This document shows, one piece after another, positions 11,121 to 18,949 of a stretch of DNA of 20,000 nt. Every line of letters starts with the position of its first letter. Positions within the stretch are counted from its first letter, which is position 1. Both the position numbers and the translations under genes were made by a program. This DNA comes from Penaeus vannamei. Its lineage: Eukaryota; Arthropoda; Malacostraca; Decapoda; Penaeidae. The stretch lies in the NCBI RefSeq assembly GCF_042767895.1, contig NC_091555.1, forward strand, positions 26,181,767 through 26,201,766, read 5' to 3'. The notes below the pieces were generated by a model that had not been told where the DNA came from, made no database searches, and saw nothing but the letters and a program-made list of their open reading frames with translations.

Positions 11121-11983
11121 GTCGGTGAGGGAAGGATGTCGGTGAGGGAGGGCTGTCGGTGAGGGAGGGCTGTCGGTGAAGGTGGGATGTCGGTGAGGCT
11201 GGGATGTCGGTGAGACAGGGATGTAGGTGAGGGAGGGTTGTCGGTGATGGAGGGCTGTCGGTGAGGGTGGGATGTCGGTGAGGGAGGGATGTCGGTGGGA
11301 GAGGGATGTCGGTGGGAGAGGGATGTCGGTGAGGGAGAGCTGTCGGTGAGGGAGGGCTGTCGGTGAGAGAGGGATGTAGGTGAGGGAGGGATGTAGGTGA
11401 GGTTGGGCTGTCGGTGAGGGTGGGTTGAGGGTGAGAGTGGGCTGTCGGTGAGGGAGGGCTGTTCTTGAGGGTGGGCTGTCGGTGAGGGAGAGATGTCGGT
11501 GAGGGTGCGCGTTGGTGAGGGAGGGCTGTCGGTGAGGGAGGGCTGTCTGTGAGGGAGGGATGTCGGTGAGGGAGGGATGTCGGTGAGGGAGGGCTGTCGG
11601 TGAGAATGGGCTGTCGGTGAGGGAGGGTTGTCGGTGAGGGAGGGATGTCGGTGAGGGAGGGCTGTCGGTGTGACAGGGATGTCGGTGAGGGAGAGCTGTC
11701 GGTGAGGGAGGGATGTCGGTGAGAGTGGGCTGTCGATGAGGGTGGGCTGTCGGTGAGGGAGGGATGTCGGTGAGGGAGGGCTGTTGGTGAGGGTGGGCTG
11801 TCGGTGAGGGTGGGCTGTCGGTGAGGGTGGGCTGTCGGTGAGGGAGGGCCGTGGGTGAGGGAGGGATGTCGGTGAGAGAGGGCTGTCGGTGAGTGAGGGC
11901 TGTCGGTGAGGGTCGGATTTCGGTGAGGGTGGGCTGTCGGTGAGGGAGGGATGTCGGTGAGGGAGGGATGTCGGTCAGGAACG

Positions 11984-12760
11984 GATGCCGGTGACGGAGG
12001 GCTGTCGGTGAGGGAGGGATGTCGGTGAGGGTGGGCTGTTGGTGAGGGTGGGCTGTCGGTGACGGAGGGATGTCGGTGAGGGAGGTCTGTCGGTGAGGGT
12101 GGGCTGACGGTGAGGGTGGGCTGTCGGTGAGGCTTGGCTGTCGGTGAGGGAGGGATGTCGGTGAGGGTGGGCTGTCGGTGAGGGTGGGATGGCGAGGGTG
12201 GTCTGTCGGTGACGGTGGGCTGTCGGTGAGGGTGGGATGTCGTCGAGGGTGGGCTGTCGGTGAGTGTGGGCTGTCGGTGAGGGATGGATGTCGGTGAGGG
12301 AGTGATATCGGTGAGGCTTGGCCGTGGGTGAGGGAGGGATGTCGGTGAGGGAGGGATGTCGGTGAGGGAGGGATGTTAGTGAGGGATGGATGTCGGTGAG
12401 GGAGGGATGTCGGTGAGGCTTGGCCGTGGGTGAGGGAGGGTTGTTGGTGAGGGAGGGATGTCGGTCAGAGAGGGCTGTCGGTGAGTGAGGGCTGTCGGTG
12501 AGGGAGGGATGTCCGTGAGGGATGGATGTCGGTGAGGGAGGGATGTCGGTGAGGGAGGGCTGGCGGTGAGTGGGGGATGTCGGTGAGGCTGGGCTATCGG
12601 TGAGGCTGGGATGTCGGTGAGGGAGGGAGGTCGGTGAGGGAAGGATGTAGGCGAGGGAGGGATGCCGGTGAGGGAGTGCTTTCGGTGAGGGAGGGCTGTC
12701 GTGGAGAGAGGGATGGCGGTAAGGGAGGGATGTCGGTTAGAGAGTGATGTCGGTGAGGGA
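11984..12760. repeat. Third, rearranged copy of the higher-order module
   Basis: Landmarks occur in the same order as in 4708-5830 and 7558-8660: gatgccggtgacgg (11984), gaggtctgtcgg (about 12076), gaggcttggctg (about 12131), gatggcgaggg (12189), gacggtggg, gtgagtgtggg, gaaggatgtagg (12640) and a diverged gttagagagtg (about 12736). The first interval is shortened (205 bp against 476-493). A block at about 12285-12540 that resembles 10841-11120 has been inserted between gatggcgaggg and the tail. Confidence 0.65.
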
Positions 12761-13332
12761 GGGCTGCCGGTGAGGGAGGGCTGTCGGTGAAGGTGGGATG
12801 TCGGTGAGGCTGGGATGTCGGTGAGGGAGGGCTGTCGATGAGGGAGGGCTGTTGGTGAGGGATGGATTTCGGTGAGGGAGGGCTGTCGGTGAGGGTGGGC
12901 TGTCGGTGAGGGAGGGATGTCGGTGAGAGTGGGATGTCGGTGAGGGAGAGATGTCGGTGAGGGAGGGATGTCGGTGAGAGTGGGCTCTCGGTGAGGGAGG
13001 GCTGTCGGTGAGGGAGGGATGTCGATGAGAGTGGGCTGTCGGTGAGGGAGGGATGTCGGTGAGGGAGGGATGTCGGTGAGAGTGGGCTGTCGGTGAGGGT
13101 GGGCTGTCGGTGAGGGTGGGTTGTCGGTGAGGGAGGGCTGTCGGTGAGGGTGGGCTGTCGGTGAGGGTGGGCTGTCGGTGAAGGTGGGCTGTCGGTGAGG
13201 GAGGGATGTAGGTGAGGGAGGGATGTCGGTGAGGGAGGGCTGTCGGTAAGGGAGGGCTGTCGGTGAGGGTGGGATGTCGGTGAGGGTGGGCTGTCGGTAA
13301 GGGAGGGATGTCGGTTAGGGAGGGTTGTCGGT

Positions 13333-14020
13333 GAGGAAGAGATGCCGGTGACGGAGGGATGTCGGTGAGGGAGGGATGTCGGTGAGGGTGGGCTGTTGGT
13401 GAGGGTGGGCTGTCGGTGACGGAGGGATGTCGGTGAGGGAGGTCTGTCGGCGAGGGTGGGCTGTCGGTGAGGGTGGGCTGTCGGTGAGGAAGGGCTGTCG
13501 GTGAGGGTGGGCTGTCGGTGAGGGAGGGATGTCGGAAAGGGAGGGATGTCGGAGAGGGAGGGATGTCGGTGAGGGAGGGATGTCGGTGAGGGAGGGATGT
13601 CGGTGAGGGAGGGCTGTCGGTGAGGGAGGCATGTCGGTGAGGGTGGGATTTCGGTGAGGGTGGGCTGTCGGTGAGGGTGGGCTGTCGGTGAGGGAGGGCT
13701 GTCGGTGAGGGTGGGCTGACGTCGAGGGTGGGCTGTCGGTGAGGGTGGGCTGTCGGTGAGGGAGGGATGTTGGTGAGGGAGGACTGTCGGTGAGGGAGGG
13801 CTGTCGGTGAGGGTCGGATTTCGGTGAGGGTGGGCTGTCGGTGAGGGAGGGATGTCGGTGAGGGAGGGATGTCGGTGAGGAAGGGATGCCGGTGACGGAG
13901 GGCTGTCGGTGAGGGAGGGATGTCGGTGAGGGTGGGCTGTCGGTGACGGAGGGATGTCGGTGAGGGAGGTCTGTCGGCGAGGGTGGGCTGTCGGTGAGGG
14001 TGGGCTGTCGGTGAGGGTGG
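13333..14020. repeat. Repeated GATGCC...GAGGTCTGTCGGCGAG sub-block
   Basis: The sub-block running from gatgccggtgacgg through gacggagggatg to gaggtctgtcggcgaggg occurs at about 13342-13460 and again at about 13887-13990. It also occurs within the larger module at 4708, 7558 and 11984. Between the two copies here lie gtcggaaagggaggg and gtcggagagggaggg units (13531-13565). That pair recurs at 6153-6180, exactly 7378 bp or 434 units away. Confidence 0.75.
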
Positions 14021-15434
14021 GCTGTCGGTGAGGGAGGGCTGTTAGTGAGGGAGGGATGTCGGTGAGGGAGGGATGTCGGTGAGGGAGGGCTGTTGGTGAG
14101 GGTGTGCTGTCGGTGAGGGTGGGCTGTCGGTGAGGGTGGGCTGTCGGTGAGGGAGGGCTGTCGGTGAGGTTGGGCTGTCGGTGAGGGTGGGCTGTCGGTG
14201 AGGGTGGGCTGTCGGTGAGGGAGGGATGTCGGTGAGGGTTGGCCGTCGGTGAAGGAGGGATGTCGGTGAGGGAGGGCTGTCAGTGAGAGAGGGATGTCGG
14301 TGAGGGAGGGATGTCGGTGAGAGAGGGCTGTCGGTGAGAGAGGGCTGTCGGTGAGGGAGGGCTGTCGGTGAGGGTGGGCTGTCGGTGAGGGAGGGATGTC
14401 GGTGAGGGAGGGATGTCGGTGAGGGAGGGCTGTCGGTGAGGGTGGGTTGTCGGTGAGGGAGGGCTGTCGATGAGGGAGGGCTGTTGGTGAGGGTGGGCTA
14501 TCGGTGAGGGAGGGATGTCGGTGAGGAAGGGATGTCAGTGAGGGAGGGCTGTCGGTGAGGGTGGGCTGTCGGTGAGGGTGGGCTGTCGGTGAGGGAGGGA
14601 TGTCGGTGAGGGAGGGCTGTCGGTGAGGGAGTGATGTCGGTGAGGGAGGGCTGTCGGTGAGGGTGGGCTGTTGGTGAGGGTGGGCTGTCGGTGAGGGAGG
14701 GCTGTTGGTGAGGGAGGGATGTCGGTGAGGGTGGGGTGACGGTGAGGGAGCGAGGTCGGTGAGAGTGGGCTGACGGTGACGGAGGGATTTCGGTGAGGGA
14801 GGGATGTCGGTGAGGGAGGGCTGTCGGTGAGGGCGGGCTGTCGATGAAGGAGGGATATCGGTGAGAGTGGGCTATCGGTGAGGGAGGGATGTCGGTGAGG
14901 GAGGGATGTCGGTGAGGGAGGGCTGTCGGTGAGGGAGGGATGTCGGTGAGGGAGGGCTGTTGGTGAGGGTGGGCTGTCGGTGAGGAAGGGATGTCGGGGA
15001 GGGAGGGCTGTCGATGAGGGAGGGATGTCGGTGAGGATGGGGTGTCGGTGAGAGTGGGCTGTCGGTGAGGGAGGTCTGTCGATGAGGGAGGGATGGCGGT
15101 GAGAGGGGGCTGTCGGTGAGGGAGGGTTGTCGGTGAGGGAGGGATGTCGGTGAGGGAGGGATATCGGTGAGGGAGGGATGTCGGTGAGGGTGGGCTGTTG
15201 GTGAGGGAGGGCTTTCGGTAAGGGTGGGTTATCAGTGAGGGTGGGCTGTCGGTGAGGGTGGGCTGTCGGTTAGGGTGGGCTGTCAGTGAGACAGGGATGT
15301 CGGTGAGAGTTGGATGTCGGTGAGGGTTGGCTGTCGGTGAGGGTGGGCTGTCGGTGAGGGTGGCCTGTCAGTGAGAGTGTGCTGTCGGTGAGGGTGGGCT
15401 GTCGGTGAGGGTGGGCTGTCGGCGTGAGTGGGGG

Positions 15435-15500
15435 AAAATGGGCGGATGTGGATGGATGGATGTTAGTGGGTGAATGTGCGTGAGTAGGACGACAATGGGC
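15435..15500. repeat. Array-edge GGATG/GGGCGGA repeat, first copy
   Basis: Directly after the last 17-bp unit the sequence changes to aatgggcggatgtgg (15437), tggatggatggatgttagtggg (15449-15470) and a second aatgggcgga (15494), giving a local period of about 57 bp. Related motifs return at 15736-15780. It is still G-rich but no longer has the 17-bp period. Confidence 0.7.
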
Positions 15501-15715
15501 GGACCCTTTCGTGAATTCCTCAACAGAACCTCATAAACCGCAAGTAATGAGATCCGGAAACAAGGGCGAGGGATAATGCCCTTTATGCTTCCGCGGACTA
15601 AGGCTCAGTATCGCTTGCCTCGGGTTGTTATTACTTTCATCACCTCCATTACCGGAAACTGATGGAACATTAGGTCGATCCATAATCAATACTGCGCAAT
15701 CTTGTCACTTGAGTG
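15501..15715. other. Unique moderate-GC block between two copies of the edge repeat
   Basis: About 215 bp of ordinary-complexity sequence with several CpGs interrupts the GGATG-rich edge repeat, which resumes at 15736. It contains a small inverted repeat, AAGGGC (15562-15567) and GCCCTT (15578-15583), with a 10-nt loop. Two ccggaaac words lie at about 15554 and 15652. All six frames close quickly; the best short frame is about 21 codons on the minus strand (ATG TTC CAT CAG...). I do not recognise a tRNA, snRNA, SINE or coding exon. It could be an old insertion or the original unique locus next to the array. Confidence 0.5.
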
Positions 15716-15790
15716 TGGGTGGGAGGGTGGATTTGTGGATGGGTGGATGTTAGTGGGGGGCAATGGGCGGATGTGGGTGGGTGGAATGGG
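15716..15790. repeat. Array-edge GGATG/GGGCGGA repeat, second copy
   Basis: The motifs tggatgggtggatgttagtggg (15736-15757) and caatgggcggatgtgggtggg (15761-15781) match the first edge copy at 15437-15500, in rotated order. That is what an interrupted tandem repeat would give. Confidence 0.65.
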
Positions 15791-16010
15791 TAGGCAGAAG
15801 TTGTAAGGTAGGAGGAGAAGTAGAATATGGCAAGAGGTAAGGGAGACTGAGGTGGAGGGGGGGGGGAGCTGAGGTAGGGGGAGGAGGGAACTCATATAGG
15901 GGGAAGGGGAACCGATTTAGGAGGAGAGGAGGGAGTGAGGTTGGAGGAGAGGAGGACTGAAGTGGAGAGGGGAAGGGGAAGGGTAGTGATCTTGATGGAT
16001 GAAGGAGGCC
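15791..16010. repeat. Purine-rich GGAGG/GAGG tract
   Basis: This is a G/A-dominated, imperfectly repetitive stretch with ggtaggaggag, a run of 11-12 G near 15858-15869, gtagggggaggaggg and several gaggagaggagg words. The minus strand is open over part of it (15686-15895), but the predicted peptide is only Ser/Pro/Leu/His low-complexity sequence. I see no gene. Confidence 0.8.
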
Positions 16011-16069
16011 AGTTTCTTATCGTAATATGGCAACATCAGAAGGATTTTGTAGAAACTGCCGTAAGATTG

Positions 16070-16228
16070 GGAAAGTAATAGGGAGTAGGGGCATAATAAA
16101 AGGCTAGGAGGGAGGGGGTGTAGGTTAGGGGGTTATAGGGACTGGGAGCGTAATAAAAGATTAAGGGTGGGGTAATAGGGACTGGGGTGCGATAAAGGAT
16201 TGTAATACGTATCGTGAGCGTAATAAGC
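16070..16228. repeat. Degenerate repeat with GCGTAATAAA core
   Basis: Four copies of a core, gcataataaaagg (16091), gcgtaataaaaga (16148), gcgataaagga (16189) and gcgtaataagc (16218), are spaced 57, 41 and 29 bp apart. Three are preceded by a tagggagtagggg / tagggactggg word. Spacing shrinks left to right, so this is an eroded tandem repeat. It is not the 17-bp minisatellite. Confidence 0.7.
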
Positions 16229-16367
16229 TTGTGCAATTTTCACTCGTCTCGCTGCTAGATAGACACGCATAAACAAAAGTAAACACACGCATGCATTTAG
16301 GTATGCTCACACAGACATACACATAAGCATATATACATATATTTTACATGCGCATATACAATTACAT
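16229..16367. other. AT-rich linker with scattered ACAY words; no gene seen
   Basis: The sequence is unique to weakly repetitive (acacgcataaac, acacacgcatgcat, acatacacataagcatat). I see no coding, RNA or control signal. Confidence 0.6.
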
Positions 16368-16382
16368 ACACACACACACACA
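16368..16382. repeat. (AC)7 microsatellite
   Basis: Seven uninterrupted AC dinucleotides plus a final A, preceded by imperfect CATA-rich sequence. Confidence 0.95.
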
Positions 16383-16383
16383 A

Positions 16384-16505
16384 CAGGAGACGGAGAGAGA
16401 AAGGAAGAAGACGTAAAATAAGAACAGGACGAGGAGATGTCAGAAAAAAAAGAAGGGAGAAGAAAGAAGAGGAAATTGAAAAAGATAAACAGAAGGACGA
16501 AACAA
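16384..16505. repeat. A/G-rich purine tract
   Basis: A nearly pure purine run on the + strand (aggagacggagagagaaagg..., then an A8 run and gaagaaagaagagg), broken by a few C and T. It is low complexity; a 73-codon minus-strand frame across it (16307-16528) reads Phe/Ser/Leu low-complexity sequence and is not credible. Confidence 0.85.
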
Positions 16506-16639
16506 ATATTTCGAATAAGATATATCATATTGAATTGTTAAATCAATTGCTAATATTTTAATTTGGAAGAATTGGAAAATCGTTAGATATGCAGTGAAAA
16601 ACATAAATAAGTGTAAGAGGAAAGGCTGATATAAATATA

Positions 16640-16641
<2 letters not shown>
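16506..16641. other. AT-rich unique spacer; no gene seen
   Basis: About 135 bp of AT-rich sequence between the purine tract and the (TA)n run. No motif is supported. Confidence 0.6.

Positions 16642-16716
<75 letters not shown>
16642..16716. repeat. (TA)37 microsatellite
   Basis: About 75 bp of uninterrupted TA dinucleotides, ending in the palindrome CAGCTG at 16717-16722. Self-complementary over its length, it can form a cruciform, and its true length is likely polymorphic or poorly resolved. It creates an Ile-Tyr run in a minus-strand frame that is not a gene. Confidence 0.97.
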
Positions 16717-16719
<3 letters not shown>

Positions 16720-16767
16720 CTGTTTTAAACAACCAGCATCATTATAATCATTACTCTTAAAGATCTG

Positions 16768-17290
16768 CAGTAGTAGTAGTAGTGACAATAATAGCATTAA
16801 TAGTAGTGGTAGTAGTAGTAGCAGTAGTATTAGTAGTAACAGTAGTTTTAGTAGAAGCAATAGTAGTAGTAACAGTAATAGTAGTAGTAGTACCAGTACT
16901 AGTAGTAGTAGTACCAGTACTAGTAGTAGTAACAGTAGTAGTAGCAGTAACAGCAGTAGTAGTAGTAGTAGTAGATAGTAGTAGTAGCAGCAGCAGTAGT
17001 AGTAGTACAAGTAGTAGTAGTTGTAGCAGTGTTAATAGTAGTTGTAGTAGCAGTAGTAGGAGTAGTAGTAGTAGTAACAGTAGTAGTAGTAGAAACAATA
17101 GTAGTAGTAACAGTAATAGTAATGGTAGTAGAAATAGTAGCAGTAGTAGCAATAATAGTAGTAGTAGCAGTAGTAGTAGTAGTAGTAGAGTAGTAGTAGT
17201 AGTAACAGTAGTAGTAGCAGTAATAGTAGTAGTAACAGTAGTAGTAGTAGTAGCAATCGTAGTAGTAGCAGTTGTAGTAGTAGTAGTAGA
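16768..17290. repeat. Imperfect (TAG)n microsatellite, about 520 bp
   Basis: A trinucleotide array of TAG/AGT/GTA with recurrent interruptions CAG, AAC, AAT and CCAGTAC. Duplicated sub-blocks are visible, for example gtagtaccagtactagtag near 16886 and 16907. One + frame is full of TAG stops. The other frames give long Ser or Val runs, and the minus strand gives Thr, Leu or Tyr runs. These produce several overlapping open frames of 90-200 codons, all repeat artefacts. Confidence 0.97.
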
Positions 17291-17689
17291 AGAAAAAGAA
17301 AAATTATGATCATCATTACCATTAATCATTGAAAAAACTACCCTAGATTTAAGCAAAAATCAATGCACCTTCCTACTGTAAATAACTATCGTGCAGATTC
17401 AAATGCTTACAATTTCGCAATTATTATAAAGCAAATAAAGTTCAAATAAAAGGTGTTTATCGACTTCTCGATAGACCTTTCATATGCAAATCAGATATCC
17501 AAGTAAATGCCGCACGCTTTTCAAACTTTCATTCTGCAAATACTTGTTGCAATATACCTGCCACGGTTGTATTCTCCAAATTTCGCCGAGTTTAATAACG
17601 ATAATGCAATCGACTGATACAGGAATATATCAAGTTTCTTTTATCGTTATTCTTGAAAATATCATCCTTATTCCAAGAATCATAAACAT
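17291..17689. other. AT-rich unique DNA; no gene supported
   Basis: Unique sequence with two AATAAA hexamers in tandem (17434-17439 and 17445-17450). A + strand open frame begins at ATG 17484 and runs into the following ATT/ATC tract. Its first 80 codons show no recognisable motif and the rest is microsatellite. No promoter, splice structure or homology is evident. Confidence 0.6.
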
Positions 17690-17885
17690 TGTCATCATTA
17701 GTGTTATTTTGACTATTATCAATCCGATCATTATTTTTTTTTTATTACTACTACTGTTACGAGGATTAATGTCATCATTATTATTATCATTATTATTACT
17801 ATATTATCATTATTTTCATTATCATTATTATTTTTGCTATCATCAATTTTGTTGTTCTTATTATCATTATCGCCATTATCACTAA
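17690..17885. repeat. Imperfect ATT/ATC trinucleotide tract
   Basis: Mixed cattatcattattatt-type repeats with a T10 run (17734-17743). Related tracts lie at 19338-19528. It yields Leu/Ile/Tyr or Asn/Asp low-complexity frames on both strands, none credible. Confidence 0.9.
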
Positions 17886-18080
17886 ACCATTTTAATACAA
17901 GTATCGCCACTTCGTCTGTATAAGAATCCATGTTAGCAACTGCCGTGCCAAGGCCAGTCATTTACTTCAAATATTATTATTTCTTCTTTTTGGCTGATTT
18001 TTTTTCTTTCTTTCTTTTCTTGTTTTTACAATTTTCATACCTGATCTATTTCTAAAGAAAATGTTCTGAAAAAAACACCG
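17886..18080. other. AT-rich spacer with polypyrimidine run
   Basis: The spacer contains T8 then ctttctttcttttcttg at about 17998-18022, a C/T-only stretch. The rest is unique AT-rich DNA with no gene seen. Confidence 0.65.
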
Positions 18081-18240
18081 TAATCACACAGTAGTGGTTC
18101 CAGCTTTGCATCATTGGCCCACCACACCACGGGTCTTGCTGAGTGCAATCTTCGAACCGGGGAGCTGTTTACTGAAAGTGGGAGCAAGTGTGGATTACAG
18201 CTCGTTACGACTCTGAAGCTCTTTTCACTAGTGAGTATTT
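18081..18240. other. Moderate-GC unique island, possible exon remnant
   Basis: This block stands out from its AT-rich surroundings by balanced composition and normal complexity. One + frame is open for about 52 codons from about 18085 to the TAA ending near 18243, without a start codon. A GTGAGT hexamer at 18231-18236 resembles a splice donor, and a polypyrimidine run lies 60-80 bp upstream. A TTCGAACC word at 18151 resembles a tRNA B box on the minus strand, but no T-arm stem surrounds it. I recognise no protein or RNA family; the open length is short enough to be chance. Confidence 0.35.
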
Positions 18241-18528
18241 AATAATTCTTTTGTAATTCTATAATTTCTCTTCATTCATTTATTTTCAATCAAATTGCAA
18301 AATGGTTGATCATAATAATCCTTAACTTTTTCCCATTCCTCTTTGCACAAAGGATCTTTCAATGTATTTATTTTCTTTTCCATTTTATCATTTGTATTGC
18401 TGTTTTAAAGATATGTTCATCCTTTTTTAAGTAAAAATAAGAAATAAAACTATATCAAAGTAAAATAACTAAACAAATCAAGGATAAAACGAAACCAAAA
18501 GTTAAAAGGCAGAATGGGGGATGAGGTA
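18241..18528. other. AT-rich unique DNA; nothing supported
   Basis: A/T-rich sequence with no clear repeat, open frame or structured RNA signal. Confidence 0.6.
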
Positions 18529-18550
18529 GGGGGGGAGGGAGATCCCCCCC
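18529..18550. repeat. G7/C7 inverted repeat
   Basis: Seven G (18529-18535) and seven C (18544-18550) flank an 8-nt AGGGAGAT loop, a perfect 7-bp hairpin in otherwise AT-rich DNA. The homopolymer lengths are prone to sequencing error. Confidence 0.8.
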
Positions 18551-18681
18551 AGTCTGTGTATTCTCAAAATTTACAACTCATCCTAACTGGCCTCTTACAA
18601 AGAAGGAAAATATATAATTCTCTCTGTCGTCGACTTACAGTGAAATCAACAAAACACCTGGGAGACGTCCGGTGAGGCCGG
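18551..18681. other. Unique spacer; nothing supported
   Basis: Unique sequence leading into the hairpin, with GC rising near gacgtccggtgaggccggg. No gene or RNA is recognised. Confidence 0.55.
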
Positions 18682-18728
18682 GCGCTCTGTGAGCAACACT
18701 ATGGTCAGCAGTGTTGCTCACGGAGCGC
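18682..18728. repeat. 19-bp-arm inverted repeat (hairpin)
   Basis: The left arm GCGCTCTGTGAGCAACACT (18682-18700) and right arm AGTGTTGCTCACGGAGCGC (18710-18728) are complementary at 18 of 19 positions. The one mismatch is a G-T wobble if transcribed on the + strand. The loop is ATGGTCAGC. The arms are GC-richer than the flanks. It may be a foldback mobile-element remnant or a small structured RNA. The 19-bp stem is short for a typical animal microRNA precursor, so no RNA gene is called. Confidence 0.85.
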
Positions 18729-18949
18729 ATAGTATGCCGATCAAACGAGCCAACAACCCAAGAGTTTAGCGGCAAGACGACAGAGTTTTATAGGCTCTTT
18801 CATCTTGTTGAAAAAAAATGTTCTTCAATTAAATTAATGAAAATAAAAATTAAATAACTTTCCTATCAAAAGAAAAAAAGAAAATAAAACTTGAGGCTGT
18901 TAATAGAATGCTAAAATAAATAAGATATGAAATTACAAAAAAATAACAA
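18729..18949. other. AT-rich unique DNA; nothing supported
   Basis: Apart from a short ordinary segment directly after the hairpin, the stretch is A-rich (A8 and A7 runs, aaataaaaattaaataac). No gene signal. Confidence 0.6.

Larger units (their letters stand above)
1..15434. repeat. Giant 17-bp G-rich minisatellite array (about 900 units)
   Basis: The whole stretch is a head-to-tail tandem array of a 17-bp unit whose two commonest forms are GTCGGTGAGGGAGGGAT and GTCGGTGAGGGTGGGCT. Position 12 (a/t) and position 16 (a/c) vary freely in all four combinations; most other changes are sporadic. At 17 bp per unit the 15.4 kb holds about 908 units, and the array continues past the left edge. The + strand is strongly G-biased, and each unit normally carries one CpG in TCGG. 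The array ends at a degenerate unit (gtcggcgtgagtggggg, about 15418-15434). No spacer, transposon or unique insert of more than a few bases was seen inside. It could equally be called a satellite; the short unit and graded variants favour minisatellite. Whether it is transcribed cannot be seen. Confidence 0.98.

Noticed and set aside
1..15434. CRISPR array
   Set aside because: Units are contiguous with no unique spacers, and the 17-bp unit with graded variants is a minisatellite.
1..15434. Telomeric repeat, because ttaggg words occur
   Set aside because: TTAGGG appears only as an occasional variant of gtgaggg; there is no TTAGG or TTAGGG tandem run.
16558..17356. Open frames of 90-200 codons over the (TA)n/(TAG)n region on both strands
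   Set aside because: They consist of Leu, Thr, Tyr, Ser, Val or Ile-Tyr runs translated from microsatellites, overlapping in several frames.
17434..17450. Polyadenylation signals (two AATAAA)
   Set aside because: Such hexamers are common by chance in AT-rich DNA and no gene lies upstream.
17484..17885. 133-codon + strand frame
   Set aside because: The second half is ATT/ATC microsatellite, the first half has no recognised motif, and AT-rich base use offers no coding signature.
17731..17961. 76-codon minus-strand frame
   Set aside because: Mostly Asn/Asp/Ile low complexity from the reverse of the ATT/ATC tract.
18095..18130. U4 snRNA start (AGCTTTGC)
   Set aside because: Only eight bases agree; the following sequence does not match the conserved U4 start.
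18140..18170. tRNA gene on the minus strand because of a GGTTCGAA word
   Set aside because: No T-arm stem, D arm or anticodon stem could be built around it.
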